Part shown: piece by piece, positions 18,113 to 27,505 of the stretch
How positions within the stretch are numbered: the first letter of the stretch is position 1
How the letters are laid out: each line of letters starts with the position of its first letter
Position numbers and translations under genes: made by a program
Source of the DNA: Desulfamplus sp964425195
GTDB lineage: Bacteria > Desulfobacterota > Desulfobacteria > Desulfobacterales > Desulfobacteraceae
Reading direction: 5' to 3'
Assembly (NCBI GenBank): GCA_964425195.1
Contig: CAYRLG010000004.1
Location: forward strand, 62,001 to 126,000
Length of the DNA: 64,000 bases
The notes under the pieces: generated by a model
What the model saw: only the letters and a program-made list of their open reading frames with translations
The model's database searches: none
What the model was told of the DNA's origin: nothing

Positions 18113-18387
18113 TGACTCTACAGCCAGACAACAAGGATAGCAGAGTAAAGAATTTGCTATACCCCCATTTTGCTGAGAATGTTGAAGGTATATTTTATGT
18201 GGACATCAGATGTATTGGCTGTTCTGTCTGTGCAGAGATCGCACCAGATCATTTTGCCACTAACCATGATGAAGGGTATGAATATATTTATAGCCAACCA
18301 GTAACTGATGCTGAGATTGCTCTTTGCAGCGAGGCAATGGAGATATGCCCTGTAAATGCTATTGGAAAAATAGATAACTATCGATAG
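18112..18387 (+). CDS. Small ferredoxin, single Fe-S cluster
   Basis: 91 residues. Cluster ligands are Cys34, Cys37, Cys40 (CIGCSVC) and Cys79 before Pro (ICPVNAIG), the pattern of a mono-cluster [4Fe-4S] or [3Fe-4S] ferredoxin of the Fer4_13/15 type. The start codon overlaps the WS/DGAT stop, so translation is coupled. Placed between the acyltransferase and two reductase-like genes, it may feed electrons to acyl reduction (inference). Confidence 0.85.
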   Translation: MTLQPDNKDSRVKNLLYPHFAENVEGIFYVDIRCIGCSVCAEIAPDHFATNHDEGYEYIYSQPVTDAEIALCSEAMEICPVNAIGKIDNYR

Positions 18388-18415
18388 AAATTTTATAAAA
18401 AATGGGGAGGATATA

Positions 18416-20545
18416 TTGAAACAGATCGTAAGTATCAATCTTGGCTCAAGTAAAGATGATTATGAATTTGAGACTGAATTTCTTGGACAGCAGTTCAATA
18501 TTAAACGATTTGGTGTGAATGGGGATATGGACAAAGCTGCAAGCCTCCTTTTGCAGTGGGATAAAGAGGCAGATGCAATAGGTATTGGCGGAGTTAAATT
18601 TCCTTATGGAATGGGTCCAAGATATCTTAAAAAAAAGCACCATGATAAACTAAATGAACTTGGAGAGAAGATAAGCACGCCAGTTACAACGGGGCTCTCT
18701 CTTAGGAATGTATCAATGGAGTGGTGCTTGAGGTTTGTAAACCACAAATTTCCCGACTACTTCAAAAATGCAAGAGTGCTCTTCTTCTCTGGTATGACAA
18801 GTTACAGAATCGCAAAAGTAATGTCTGAATATACAGATAACTTAACCTTTGCTGATCCCATTTTGGAAAACGGTATCTCCAAATTTATCACCTCATTTGC
18901 AGGGCTTGAACGATACGCACAAGGAAGCCATGAGCTTCTTCAATGGGTGCCAAGTAAAAGGCTTGCCTCATCAATTATACCTACACGGGCATGGAATGAG
19001 TACATCATGCGGCGTGCAATGCAAAAATCTGATATAATTGTTATTCCCTCTTATGGATTCTATCAATATATTGGCAAAGCGACCCTTGAAGAGATTGGTG
19101 GAAAGACAATTATCACATCCACTGTTACAGATGAAAAAGTGCAATTTTTTAAAGAGAGAGGTGTAAATGTCATCATTGATACTACACCTAAAATATTAGA
19201 ACGAGTAGTTGGTCCCAATGTTCTTTCAGCACTTATTATTGCAGCTTTAGGGAAAAAAAGAGATCAGATAAGAGATGATGATCTACTTGAAATTATAAGT
19301 ACTCAGAGAATGGATCCTCGTATTGTCTATCCATCTGGCAAAGAGAAACGGATAAACCGATTTGCATTTGTTATCCATCCACTTTCCAAAGAGTTTCTAA
19401 AAAAAGATAAACTTGTTGATACAATATCAGAATTTGCCCCTCCTGTCTTTCTTGATGCAGTTGAAAAGGTTGTAGCTTACGCTCCTCCATGGATATACTC
19501 CCGTGTAACTGGAGTTAAGTCGCCTACAGGTGCAGAGGCTGAGGGGTGGCTTATCACAATTGGCGGCACACCTAAACAGATGCTTGCACATGATCCTGAA
19601 TTTACCTACAAAAGACTTCTTCAAGCTGCAAGGATGGCAAAAAGACTTGGTGCCCAAATAATGGGTCTTGGTGCTTTTACAAAGGTTGTGGGTGATGCTG
19701 GGGTTACTGTTGCTAAAAAAGCAGAACTGCCAATTACAACTGGTAATAGCTACAGTGCATCAGGAGCACTGTGGGCAGCGGCTGACGCTGTGAGGCGTAT
19801 GGGTCTAATTGAGGTTAAGCAAGGAGAAAAGATAAAGGCAAAGACTATGGTGCTTGGTGCGTCTGGTGCTATTGGTTCTGTCTGCTGCAGACTTTTAGCA
19901 AAGGCTTTTGACGAGGTCTATTTGGCTGGAAGAAACACAGCAAAACTTATGGCTCTTCAACAGTCAATATTGGATGAGACGCCTGATGTAAAACTAAGAA
20001 TTACAACAAATCCTGATAAATATCTGCATGAGATGGATGTTATTGTAACTGCAACATCTGGAGCTGGTAAAAAGGTTTTAGATATCACAAAGGTAAAACC
20101 AGGGTGCGTAATCACTGATGTTGCCCGCCCCTTAGATTTACCTCCAAAAGAGGTAGCAAAACGTCCAGACGTTCTTGTAATCGAATCTGGAGAAATTGAG
20201 CTTCCCGGTAATCCTGAAATGAAAAATATTGGACTTCCTCCAAAAGTGGTTTATGCCTGCCTTGCAGAGACTATTGTTCTTGCATTAGAAGGGCGTTATG
20301 AAATCTTTACAATTGGACGAGATATTGAGTGGGAAAAGGTCAAAGAGATTTATAAACTTGGACTTAAACATGGTATGAAACTTGCCGCTATCTCTGGTGT
20401 AAATGGAGTGTTTAGTGATGAGGATATTCTAAAAGTAAAAGAGCTTGCTCTTGAAGCCAGAAAAACATGGTCATTTGATGGTACAAACAGTGCGCCTTTA
20501 AAATTAGCAACAACCAATGAAACCCTTATTGATGAGATTGATTAA
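18416..20545 (+). CDS. Two-domain acyl-ACP/acyl-CoA reductase-like protein (catalytic Cys present)
   Basis: 709 residues, starting at TTG 18416 after GGGGAGGA. Residues about 330-690 align by eye with cyanobacterial long-chain acyl-ACP reductase (AAR). Shared points are the GAFT and TTGNSYSA segments (419-449), the Rossmann loop GASGAIGSVCCR (481-492), AGRN, and VVYACLAETIVLALEGRYE, which matches AAR's MFACFAEAMLLEFEGW around nucleophile Cys294. The equivalent here is Cys615. The N-terminal 330 residues are not in AAR and I do not recognise them. They hold a conserved VTTGLSLRNVSMEWC segment. Probable role: reduction of activated fatty acids to aldehyde for wax-ester synthesis. A paralogue follows 64 bp downstream. 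Confidence 0.7.
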   Translation: MKQIVSINLGSSKDDYEFETEFLGQQFNIKRFGVNGDMDKAASLLLQWDKEADAIGIGGVKFPYGMGPRYLKKKHHDKLNELGEKISTPVTTGLSLRNVSMEWCLRFVNHKFPDYFKNARVLFFSGMTSYRIAKVMSEYTDNLTFADPILENGISKFITSFAGLERYAQGSHELLQWVPSKRLASSIIPTRAWNEYIMRRAMQKSDIIVIPSYGFYQYIGKATLEEIGGKTIITSTVTDEKVQFFKERGVNVIIDTTPKILERVVGPNVLSALIIAALGKKRDQIRDDDLLEIISTQRMDPRIVYPSGKEKRINRFAFVIHPLSKEFLKKDKLVDTISEFAPPVFLDAVEKVVAYAPPWIYSRVTGVKSPTGAEAEGWLITIGGTPKQMLAHDPEFTYKRLLQAARMAKRLGAQIMGLGAFTKVVGDAGVTVAKKAELPITTGNSYSASGALWAAADAVRRMGLIEVKQGEKIKAKTMVLGASGAIGSVCCRLLAKAFDEVYLAGRNTAKLMALQQSILDETPDVKLRITTNPDKYLHEMDVIVTATSGAGKKVLDITKVKPGCVITDVARPLDLPPKEVAKRPDVLVIESGEIELPGNPEMKNIGLPPKVVYACLAETIVLALEGRYEIFTIGRDIEWEKVKEIYKLGLKHGMKLAAISGVNGVFSDEDILKVKELALEARKTWSFDGTNSAPLKLATTNETLIDEID

Positions 20546-20609
20546 TCAAAACTCTATTAAATAAAAAATGACAACTTTGACAATATAACAGATCAAGGGG
20601 AGTTTACCA

Positions 20610-22679
20610 TTGAAAACTATCACAAATATAAGCCTTGGATTGGCAACAGATAACTACCAAATAGAGACCGAATTTTTGGATCAAAAATTCACAATAAAGC
20701 GATTTGGAACTGATGGAGATTTAAAAAAAGCAGAAGATATGCTCTTGATGTGGAACAAAAAAGCAGATGTAATCTCTTTAAGTGCCATAAAATATATGTA
20801 TGGTAAGGGTTCAAGAACTATTATGAACAATGATCTAAAAAGACTTCTTAAAGTTGCAAACACCCTTACAACTCCAGTTACAACTGGTGAGACACTAAGA
20901 CGGGTAAGCCATGAGTGGTGTATCCGCCATTCACACTTTCAGCTTGGTAATAACTTTTTCACCAATGCTAAAGTTCTATTCTTCTCTGGAATGTCGAGTG
21001 AAAAGATAGCACATGTTATAAATGAATACACAGACAATATCTATTTTGCTGACCCTCTGTTTGAAAATGGGATTCCAACAATTCTCTCATCTATGGATGG
21101 TTTAAACCAGTATGCAAACCGTATCCATAGACCATTAAGATGGATACCTAACAACCCTATTATTAACAAAAAGTTGTTTGCTGAGAAGCCAAATGTAAAA
21201 AAACTTAACTCATTTATCCTTAAAAGAGCAGTTAAAAATGCAACTGTTCTTGTGATTCCTTATAACGATTTTCATGAATATTTAACCTATTTTGAAGATG
21301 GAGATTTTAAAGATAAGGTAATTATTACAACTACAGCATACGAAGATAGAATAGAGATTCTTATAAATAAAGGTGCTGCAATGATTATCGATACCACTCC
21401 AAAGATAATTGATCGTGTAGTAGGTGTCTCTGTTCAAGAGGCTTTGATGATATCAGCACTTGATATTCCCAAAACAGCAAATCTAAAAGATGATCTGCTT
21501 GAAGTTATAAGCGAACAGCATTTAGAGCCAAGAATAATATATCCTGACAATAGACAGAGAAGAATTAACAGATTTGCATATCTTGGACACCCTCGATTTC
21601 AAGAAGATTTAAAAAAGATAAAACCCCTTGAAATTATTGCTGAAGTAGCCCCCCAACTTATGGGAACTGTTGAAAGATTAATCTCTTTTTCCCCTCCTTT
21701 TGTCTATTCAAAGATAACAGGCATTAAATCCCCAACAGGAGTTGAGGCAGAAGGTTGGTTTATGGCGATTACAGATACGCCTGAGCAGATGCAGTCTCAT
21801 CCTCAATTTACAACTAAAAGGATACTTCAAGCTGCTGAAAAGGCAAAATCCTTAGGTGCTCAGGTCATGGGCATAGCGATGCTGCCTAAAACTATGGAGG
21901 GCACAGGTGTTGATATTGGCAAGTATGCAGTACTGCCAGTTACAACGGGTAACAGCTACACAGCATCTACAGCACTTTGGGCTTCTGCCGAAGCTGTGCG
22001 TCAGATGGGACTTGTTACTATCAAAAATAGCAAGATATTAAGAGCAAAGACTATGGTTATTGGTGCTACCGGAGATGTTGGATCAATTTGTGCAAGACTT
22101 CTTGCTACAGCCTTTGAAGAGGTCTATCTTGTTAGTAGAAATATGGCAAAACTTCTTACTATTCAAGAGACTATTCAGATGGAGAATCCAGATGTTACCG
22201 TAAATGTCTCCACAAGAGCTGATACAAATATTGATAAAATGGATGTGATTGTAGTTGCAAGCTCAAATGCTGATAAACCTTTTGATATTATGCGTGTAAA
22301 ACCTGGGTGCGTAATTACAGACATCACCCGTCCAATGATATTTTCTAAAGAAGAGGCTGCAAAACGCCAAGATGTACTAATAATAACTGGTGGTGAAATT
22401 ATGCTTCCGGGAGATAGTATTGAGATGAAAGATATTGGCTTGCCTCCTAATGCTGTTTATGCAGGTCTTGCAGAGACCATTATTTTAGCTCTTGAGGGGC
22501 GTTTTGAAGATTTTACTAAAGGTACAAACACAGAGTGGAAAAAGGTTAAAGAGATTTACAAACTTGGAATTAAACATGGCATGAAGCTTTCAGCCATATC
22601 TGGCGTAAATGGCGTTTTAACTAAAGACGATATTGCAAGGGTGAAAGAGTTTGCTCTTAAAAAAAGTCAAGAAAAATGA
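20610..22679 (+). CDS. Paralogue of the acyl reductase-like protein, catalytic Cys replaced by Gly
   Basis: 689 residues, starting at TTG 20610 after AAGGGGAG. It is colinear with the preceding gene over its full length (same N-domain with VTTGETLRRVSHEWC, Rossmann loop GATGDVGSICAR at 485-496, VSRN). At the place of the AAR nucleophile it reads VYAGLAETIILALEG: Gly619, codon GGT at 22464-22466. It keeps the nucleotide-binding loop but should not form an acyl-thioester by the AAR mechanism. It may be a non-catalytic partner of the upstream copy or carry another activity such as aldehyde reduction. The stop overlaps the next start (ATGA). Confidence 0.68.
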   Translation: MKTITNISLGLATDNYQIETEFLDQKFTIKRFGTDGDLKKAEDMLLMWNKKADVISLSAIKYMYGKGSRTIMNNDLKRLLKVANTLTTPVTTGETLRRVSHEWCIRHSHFQLGNNFFTNAKVLFFSGMSSEKIAHVINEYTDNIYFADPLFENGIPTILSSMDGLNQYANRIHRPLRWIPNNPIINKKLFAEKPNVKKLNSFILKRAVKNATVLVIPYNDFHEYLTYFEDGDFKDKVIITTTAYEDRIEILINKGAAMIIDTTPKIIDRVVGVSVQEALMISALDIPKTANLKDDLLEVISEQHLEPRIIYPDNRQRRINRFAYLGHPRFQEDLKKIKPLEIIAEVAPQLMGTVERLISFSPPFVYSKITGIKSPTGVEAEGWFMAITDTPEQMQSHPQFTTKRILQAAEKAKSLGAQVMGIAMLPKTMEGTGVDIGKYAVLPVTTGNSYTASTALWASAEAVRQMGLVTIKNSKILRAKTMVIGATGDVGSICARLLATAFEEVYLVSRNMAKLLTIQETIQMENPDVTVNVSTRADTNIDKMDVIVVASSNADKPFDIMRVKPGCVITDITRPMIFSKEEAAKRQDVLIITGGEIMLPGDSIEMKDIGLPPNAVYAGLAETIILALEGRFEDFTKGTNTEWKKVKEIYKLGIKHGMKLSAISGVNGVLTKDDIARVKEFALKKSQEK

Positions 22680-24535
22680 AGATAATTGAAAAAGCTATAA
22701 AAATAAAACAGAGTGCTGCCCGAATGGTTATGAATGAGATACCTGCAAAAATTATCAATGCGGGTTACAACACTTACAGCAAAATCTATAAAGGGCAGCT
22801 AAGCCTTGGTCTTCCAGTATCAAGAGAGCTTATTCATAATCAGCGAGAGATAAAAGTTCACGCTGTTAGTAAGTTAGCACTTATTCTTTACCATATTTTT
22901 AAACATGCAGCCCAAAAAACCATTCCTCGCGAAGAGATAAAGGCTGTTATTGCACAAGCTTTGCAAAAAGGTAAGATAAGATTAACTGAAAATGTAATTT
23001 TGTTAAACTCTAAAACACTTACACATCTTGTAGTGAAAAAGTTTAAAATTGATCCTATATTTCTTCAACCAATTTTAGATGAAGCAAATAGAAGATTTAT
23101 TTTAAGGGAGTCATTAAAACAGGATAAACAGCCTATCTATTTTGAAACAGAAGTGAATGAAAGAGAGAGTAATGGTCGAGGAGATTACGCTACAGTTTTT
23201 TACCGTGAATTTACCGAAGAGGGTAAAGAGATTCGTTTTCAACGTTTTGTAAGCATGGAGGATGTTACTGCTGGAGATAATAGACCTGCTTTGATACTTG
23301 TTCCGGGATTTGCTAACAACAGCAGATGTTTTCATTTAAGCAATAGCTACTCTATTTCAATGGACCTTGCAGATGCTGGTATGTGGGTATATCTATTTGA
23401 TCCTCGTGGAATGGGAGTCAACACCGGCAGGTTTGACCCATATTACACTGTAGATACTCTTATTGACTATGATCTGCCCGCAGTACTAAAATTTACCTAT
23501 TCAAGAAGCTGTGGCAAACCCTCCATTCTTATAGGTCACAGTATGGGTGGGGTGGTATCAGAAAATATGGTGCTTAACTGGGCTTTAAGGCTAAACTATG
23601 AGAAGCTCAGATTTTTATCTAAAAATGAAAAAAAGGTACTTAACAAAGTTCTACCTTCAAAAGTTGACGCTAAACGTAATATTGAGATGGTAAAGGCTAT
23701 AATCTCTTTAGGGTCTCCAAAATTTTTCAATAAAACATCTCATGTCTTCTTTCCAATGGCTTTATGGCTTAACCATATATCAAGAATTTTTAGGTTTTCA
23801 CACCTTCCAATTCAGGAGTTCTCAAGAGTTATTACTGATTTGCCTATCATCAAAGATATTACACGTGCAATCTATAACAACAACATAGGAGAACTCAATT
23901 TTTTAATATCCCCTGAAAACCATAAAGATGATAAGTTTTTTATAGAGCGATATCTCAAAAACGCAATGGAGTCAATTCCTCTTGGGCTTGGATTCCAACT
24001 TTTAAGGGCTATTTACGATGGTACAGGCTTTAAAAGAATGGATAATAGCAACCTTAACTACTCTGACTGCTTCTCACTATTTCCTGAAAATATTCCACTT
24101 TTTCATTTTTGGGGGAGCAAAGACCCGCTTGCACCTACTGAGAATATTAAATATAGTGAGTTCTATCCTCATAAAGTAAAAAAAGTCTATAAAATAGAGA
24201 CTCCAGCAGATTTGAAAAATGTTGAGATTACAGATGAAAAGAGCCAGTTGATCGATTTTATCATTGAAGGAGCAAGTCATATTGATCTGCTCTATGGCAA
24301 GGCTGCAACTGAACTTATAGCTCCTCTTTATGAGCAGATAATCGAAACTGTCTGGGGAGATTGGAGCTACGAGCAAAGTTCTATTAACTCTTGTGATAAC
24401 AACTTTTTTGAACCATCGGGCAGCAATTTACCGTTATTGCTAAATGAAAAAAAGGAGTTCCCACAAGATAAAACAGAAAATGTATCTCTTCTTCCTGTAT
24501 CATACGAAAATAATATTTTGTTGACATCATGCTAA
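22676..24535 (+). CDS. Alpha/beta hydrolase (lipase/acyltransferase-like)
   Basis: 619 residues. The N-terminal 200 residues are helical and unassigned. The hydrolase core begins near 205 (LILVPGFANNSRCF) with nucleophile elbow GHSMGG (Ser289). Likely acid and base are Asp in WGSKDPLAP and His in EGASHIDLLYG. The size and DPRGMGVNTGRF segment recall large lipase or PhaC-like hydrolases. The start overlaps the reductase-like paralogue by four bases and its end overlaps the UbiB-like gene by seven, so all are translationally coupled. A role in wax-ester or acylglycerol turnover, or in acyl transfer, is inferred from context. Confidence 0.75.
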   Translation: MKIIEKAIKIKQSAARMVMNEIPAKIINAGYNTYSKIYKGQLSLGLPVSRELIHNQREIKVHAVSKLALILYHIFKHAAQKTIPREEIKAVIAQALQKGKIRLTENVILLNSKTLTHLVVKKFKIDPIFLQPILDEANRRFILRESLKQDKQPIYFETEVNERESNGRGDYATVFYREFTEEGKEIRFQRFVSMEDVTAGDNRPALILVPGFANNSRCFHLSNSYSISMDLADAGMWVYLFDPRGMGVNTGRFDPYYTVDTLIDYDLPAVLKFTYSRSCGKPSILIGHSMGGVVSENMVLNWALRLNYEKLRFLSKNEKKVLNKVLPSKVDAKRNIEMVKAIISLGSPKFFNKTSHVFFPMALWLNHISRIFRFSHLPIQEFSRVITDLPIIKDITRAIYNNNIGELNFLISPENHKDDKFFIERYLKNAMESIPLGLGFQLLRAIYDGTGFKRMDNSNLNYSDCFSLFPENIPLFHFWGSKDPLAPTENIKYSEFYPHKVKKVYKIETPADLKNVEITDEKSQLIDFIIEGASHIDLLYGKAATELIAPLYEQIIETVWGDWSYEQSSINSCDNNFFEPSGSNLPLLLNEKKEFPQDKTENVSLLPVSYENNILLTSC

Positions 24536-26400
24536 ACTTAAGAAGTGTTGGCATTATTGGAAGAACATATCGCCATATAAACAGATATCGTCAGATACTG
24601 ACGATTTTATTTAAATATGGTTTTGACAATATTATTGATGTTCTGAAGATCGACCAATATCTTGAGATCGGTCTTCAGATGATCTCAAGAAAAAAACGAG
24701 AAAGAGTTGAACGTCTCACTCCTCAAGAGAGGGTGAGACTCATATTTGAAGAGCTTGGTCCCACATTTATAAAATTTGGACAGATTCTATCTACAAGACC
24801 CGATCTTATTCCACTTCCTTTTCTACATGAACTTGAGAAACTTCAAGACAATGTTCCTCCATTTAGCTTTGCAGAGGTAAAAGCTATTATCTCATCAGAG
24901 TTTAAAATAGATCCAACTACCTATTCTATACACTATAATAGATATAGTAGTTTATTAGAGTATAAAACTGATAGCGATAAACAGAACAATTTTATAAATC
25001 CATTTGAGTCTATGGAAGAGCTACCCTTAGCATCTGCTTCAATTGGTCAGGTTCATCGTGCAGTATTAAAAACAGGGGAAAAGGTTGCAGTTAAAATTCA
25101 GCGTCCCGGAATCAAACGGCTAATTGAGGTTGATTTAGAGATACTTTTGCACCTTGCAACACTAATGGAGAGGCATATTGAAGACCTCTCTTTTTTTAGA
25201 CCAGTTAAAATTGTCCAAGAGTTTGCAGCAACACTTGAAAGAGAGCTTGACTACACACTTGAAGCCTCAAATATGATGAGAGTTGCAAGGCAGTTTCCAT
25301 CTGACTCAACAAATATTGTTCAAAATTTTGTTGACAACATAACTCCTGATGAAAATCTCAGTGAAATCAAAAGTAGTGATAACAAGGCTCATAGCTCAAA
25401 GTACAATCATGGTATCTACATTCCTAAGGTATATCTTGAACATACAACCAGCTCTATATTAACTATGGAATATGTTGAAGGAATAAAAATATCAGAGATA
25501 GAGACTCTTGATGCAAAAGGTTATGATAGAAAACTTCTGACAAAACATGGGGCAGACTTTATTTTGACTCAGGTTTTAGAGTATGGATTTTTTCACGGAG
25601 ACCTTCATCCTGGAAATATCTTTGTTCTACCTAATAATGTCCTATGTCCTGTAGATTTTGGAATTATGGGTTTTGTAGATCAATATTCAAGAGAGGTCTT
25701 TGTTGAGATAATTGCAAATATAGTAATGCAGAACGCATTTCAGGTAAGCCGCCTATTACTTGAATTAACAGATTATGATGAAGAGCCAGACTTAAGAGCA
25801 CTTGAAAGGGATATTGCAGGCTTTACAGGACAATATCTGGAAGGTTCTACGTTGAGAAATATAAATATGGGCAAGATGCTACAAGATATTGTCCAAATTG
25901 CCCTTAACCATAGGCTCAGGCTTATGCCAGAAACCTTTTTAATGCTCAAAGCATTTACTGCTGTAGAAGGTGTTGCACAGATAATAGACCCTGAATTTGA
26001 TATGATAAGCCATGCAGCACCATATATAAAAAAGGCAAAGATGGCTCGCTTTGCACCGTCAAGGATATCTGACGACATAAGTAGAATCTCCATTGAATCG
26101 ATAAAACTACTCCAAAGCATTCCAAAAGAGTCACTTGCTATTATAAGGCAGCTTAGAAAAGGCAAACTCACTATTGGCATTGATCTCCAAAAACTTGAAA
26201 AGATAGTTGCTGCTCACCATCAATCCAACAACAAAATAGCAATTGCAATAGTTGTTGCGGCTCTGATTATGGCATCTTCTATGCTTCTTTGCTTTGCAGT
26301 ACCACCTCTCATCTTTGCACTCTCACTTCCCGGAATCATTGGGTTGGGATTTGCCTGTTTCATAGGTTTTATGCTTGTTATTTCGATATTTAAACAGTAA
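24529..26400 (+). CDS. UbiB/ABC1/ADCK-family atypical kinase-like protein
   Basis: 623 residues. Hallmarks are the KxGQ helix (KFGQILSTRPDLIP from residue 82), the Ala-rich loop LASASIGQVHRA, VAVKIQRPG, and the catalytic/metal segment FHGDLHPGNIF with VDFGIMG. Two C-terminal membrane helices (about 570-620) anchor it. Family members support quinone biosynthesis and lipid extraction, and plant homologues sit on plastoglobules. Here it is the last gene of the lipid operon, with a start that overlaps the hydrolase, and no ubiquinone or menaquinone genes are nearby. A function in lipid-body metabolism is therefore possible (inference). Confidence 0.85.
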   Translation: MLNLRSVGIIGRTYRHINRYRQILTILFKYGFDNIIDVLKIDQYLEIGLQMISRKKRERVERLTPQERVRLIFEELGPTFIKFGQILSTRPDLIPLPFLHELEKLQDNVPPFSFAEVKAIISSEFKIDPTTYSIHYNRYSSLLEYKTDSDKQNNFINPFESMEELPLASASIGQVHRAVLKTGEKVAVKIQRPGIKRLIEVDLEILLHLATLMERHIEDLSFFRPVKIVQEFAATLERELDYTLEASNMMRVARQFPSDSTNIVQNFVDNITPDENLSEIKSSDNKAHSSKYNHGIYIPKVYLEHTTSSILTMEYVEGIKISEIETLDAKGYDRKLLTKHGADFILTQVLEYGFFHGDLHPGNIFVLPNNVLCPVDFGIMGFVDQYSREVFVEIIANIVMQNAFQVSRLLLELTDYDEEPDLRALERDIAGFTGQYLEGSTLRNINMGKMLQDIVQIALNHRLRLMPETFLMLKAFTAVEGVAQIIDPEFDMISHAAPYIKKAKMARFAPSRISDDISRISIESIKLLQSIPKESLAIIRQLRKGKLTIGIDLQKLEKIVAAHHQSNNKIAIAIVVAALIMASSMLLCFAVPPLIFALSLPGIIGLGFACFIGFMLVISIFKQ

Positions 26401-26413
26401 TCAAAAAAACTTG

Positions 26414-27409
26414 TTAACTCTCCATTGCCAACAGTATGAGCCTATCAAGTATCTGAGAGAATGAGTACCCAGCAACCTTTGCAGATTGAGGAAATAAACT
26501 TGTAGCTGTCATTCCCGGAATTGTATTTGTTTCAAGAAGATAGAGCTTCCCGTCTGATAGGATCATGTCGCTTCTGCTATATCCTCTAAGAAATAGTGTT
26601 TTATGAGCAGCAATGGCATACTCTTGAACCTTCTGCCTTATTGAATCATCAATTCTTGCAGGGCATATCTCTTGGCTTGCCCCTTTAATATACTTGGCGT
26701 TGTAATCAAAAAACTCATACTCTTTACCCGGAATAATCTCAATTACAGGAAGAGCTTCCAGCTCAAGGTTTCCTAACACTCCACAGGTAAGCTCCACTCC
26801 TTTTATATAAGACTCTAAAATAATATTGCTATCAAACTCAAAAGCCTTTGCAATAGCTTGAGTGAGCATCTCTTTAAGTTCTTGAATATCTTCTATCTTT
26901 TTTACAATTGACATTCCTACACTTGATCCAGCACAGGCTGGTTTTACAACTATAGGCAATCCAAGTGTAGTTACCCATGAACCTATTTGAGATATATCTA
27001 TCTCAAACTGCCCTGTTTTAAACCAATCTATATTTAAAGCATCTCTTTTTGAGAGAGCTATATACTTAGGCACACTTATTCCTGCTTTTTCATACATTTT
27101 TTTTGCAGCAAGTTTATTCATTGCCAAAGCACTTCCAAGCACTCCTGCCCCTTGATACGGAATTTTTAGAAGGTCTAAAAGTCCCTGAACTGTCCCATCT
27201 TCTCCATTTGGACCATGAAGAATAAGAAGAGCAACATCAATATAGGGGGCATCTTCTACTATTTGCTTTAGATCACTTTTAGGATCATATCTGACAATAT
27301 CATACTTCTCTTTGTCTAAAGCTTCATACACCTGCCTGCCGCTACTTAAAGAGACTTCGCGTTCTGGTGAATCACCACCTGACAACAGAGCCAATCTTAT
27401 CTTTTTCAT
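26414..27409 (-). CDS. ddl: D-alanine--D-alanine ligase
   Basis: 331 residues from the ATG at 27409. An in-frame ATG at 27424 would place GGAGAGAG inside the coding sequence, while that run is an ideal ribosome-binding site for 27409. ATP-grasp enzyme that makes D-Ala-D-Ala for peptidoglycan. Visible are LLSGGDSPEREVSLSSG at the start, HGPNGEDGTVQGLLD, PAGAGSS-type PACAGSSVGMS and the C-terminal LETNTIPGMTATSLFPQSA. It converges with the UbiB-like gene, only 13 bp apart, and is not in a mur cluster. Confidence 0.96.
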   Translation of the reverse strand: MKKIRLALLSGGDSPEREVSLSSGRQVYEALDKEKYDIVRYDPKSDLKQIVEDAPYIDVALLILHGPNGEDGTVQGLLDLLKIPYQGAGVLGSALAMNKLAAKKMYEKAGISVPKYIALSKRDALNIDWFKTGQFEIDISQIGSWVTTLGLPIVVKPACAGSSVGMSIVKKIEDIQELKEMLTQAIAKAFEFDSNIILESYIKGVELTCGVLGNLELEALPVIEIIPGKEYEFFDYNAKYIKGASQEICPARIDDSIRQKVQEYAIAAHKTLFLRGYSRSDMILSDGKLYLLETNTIPGMTATSLFPQSAKVAGYSFSQILDRLILLAMES

Positions 27410-27505
27410 AGCTACTCTCTCCATTTATGATTATTTTATTTGAACTTATATAGTGCAATAATGAGTGGAACATTAAGTCTTCTTGATATTTTATTAGTCC
27501 AATTA

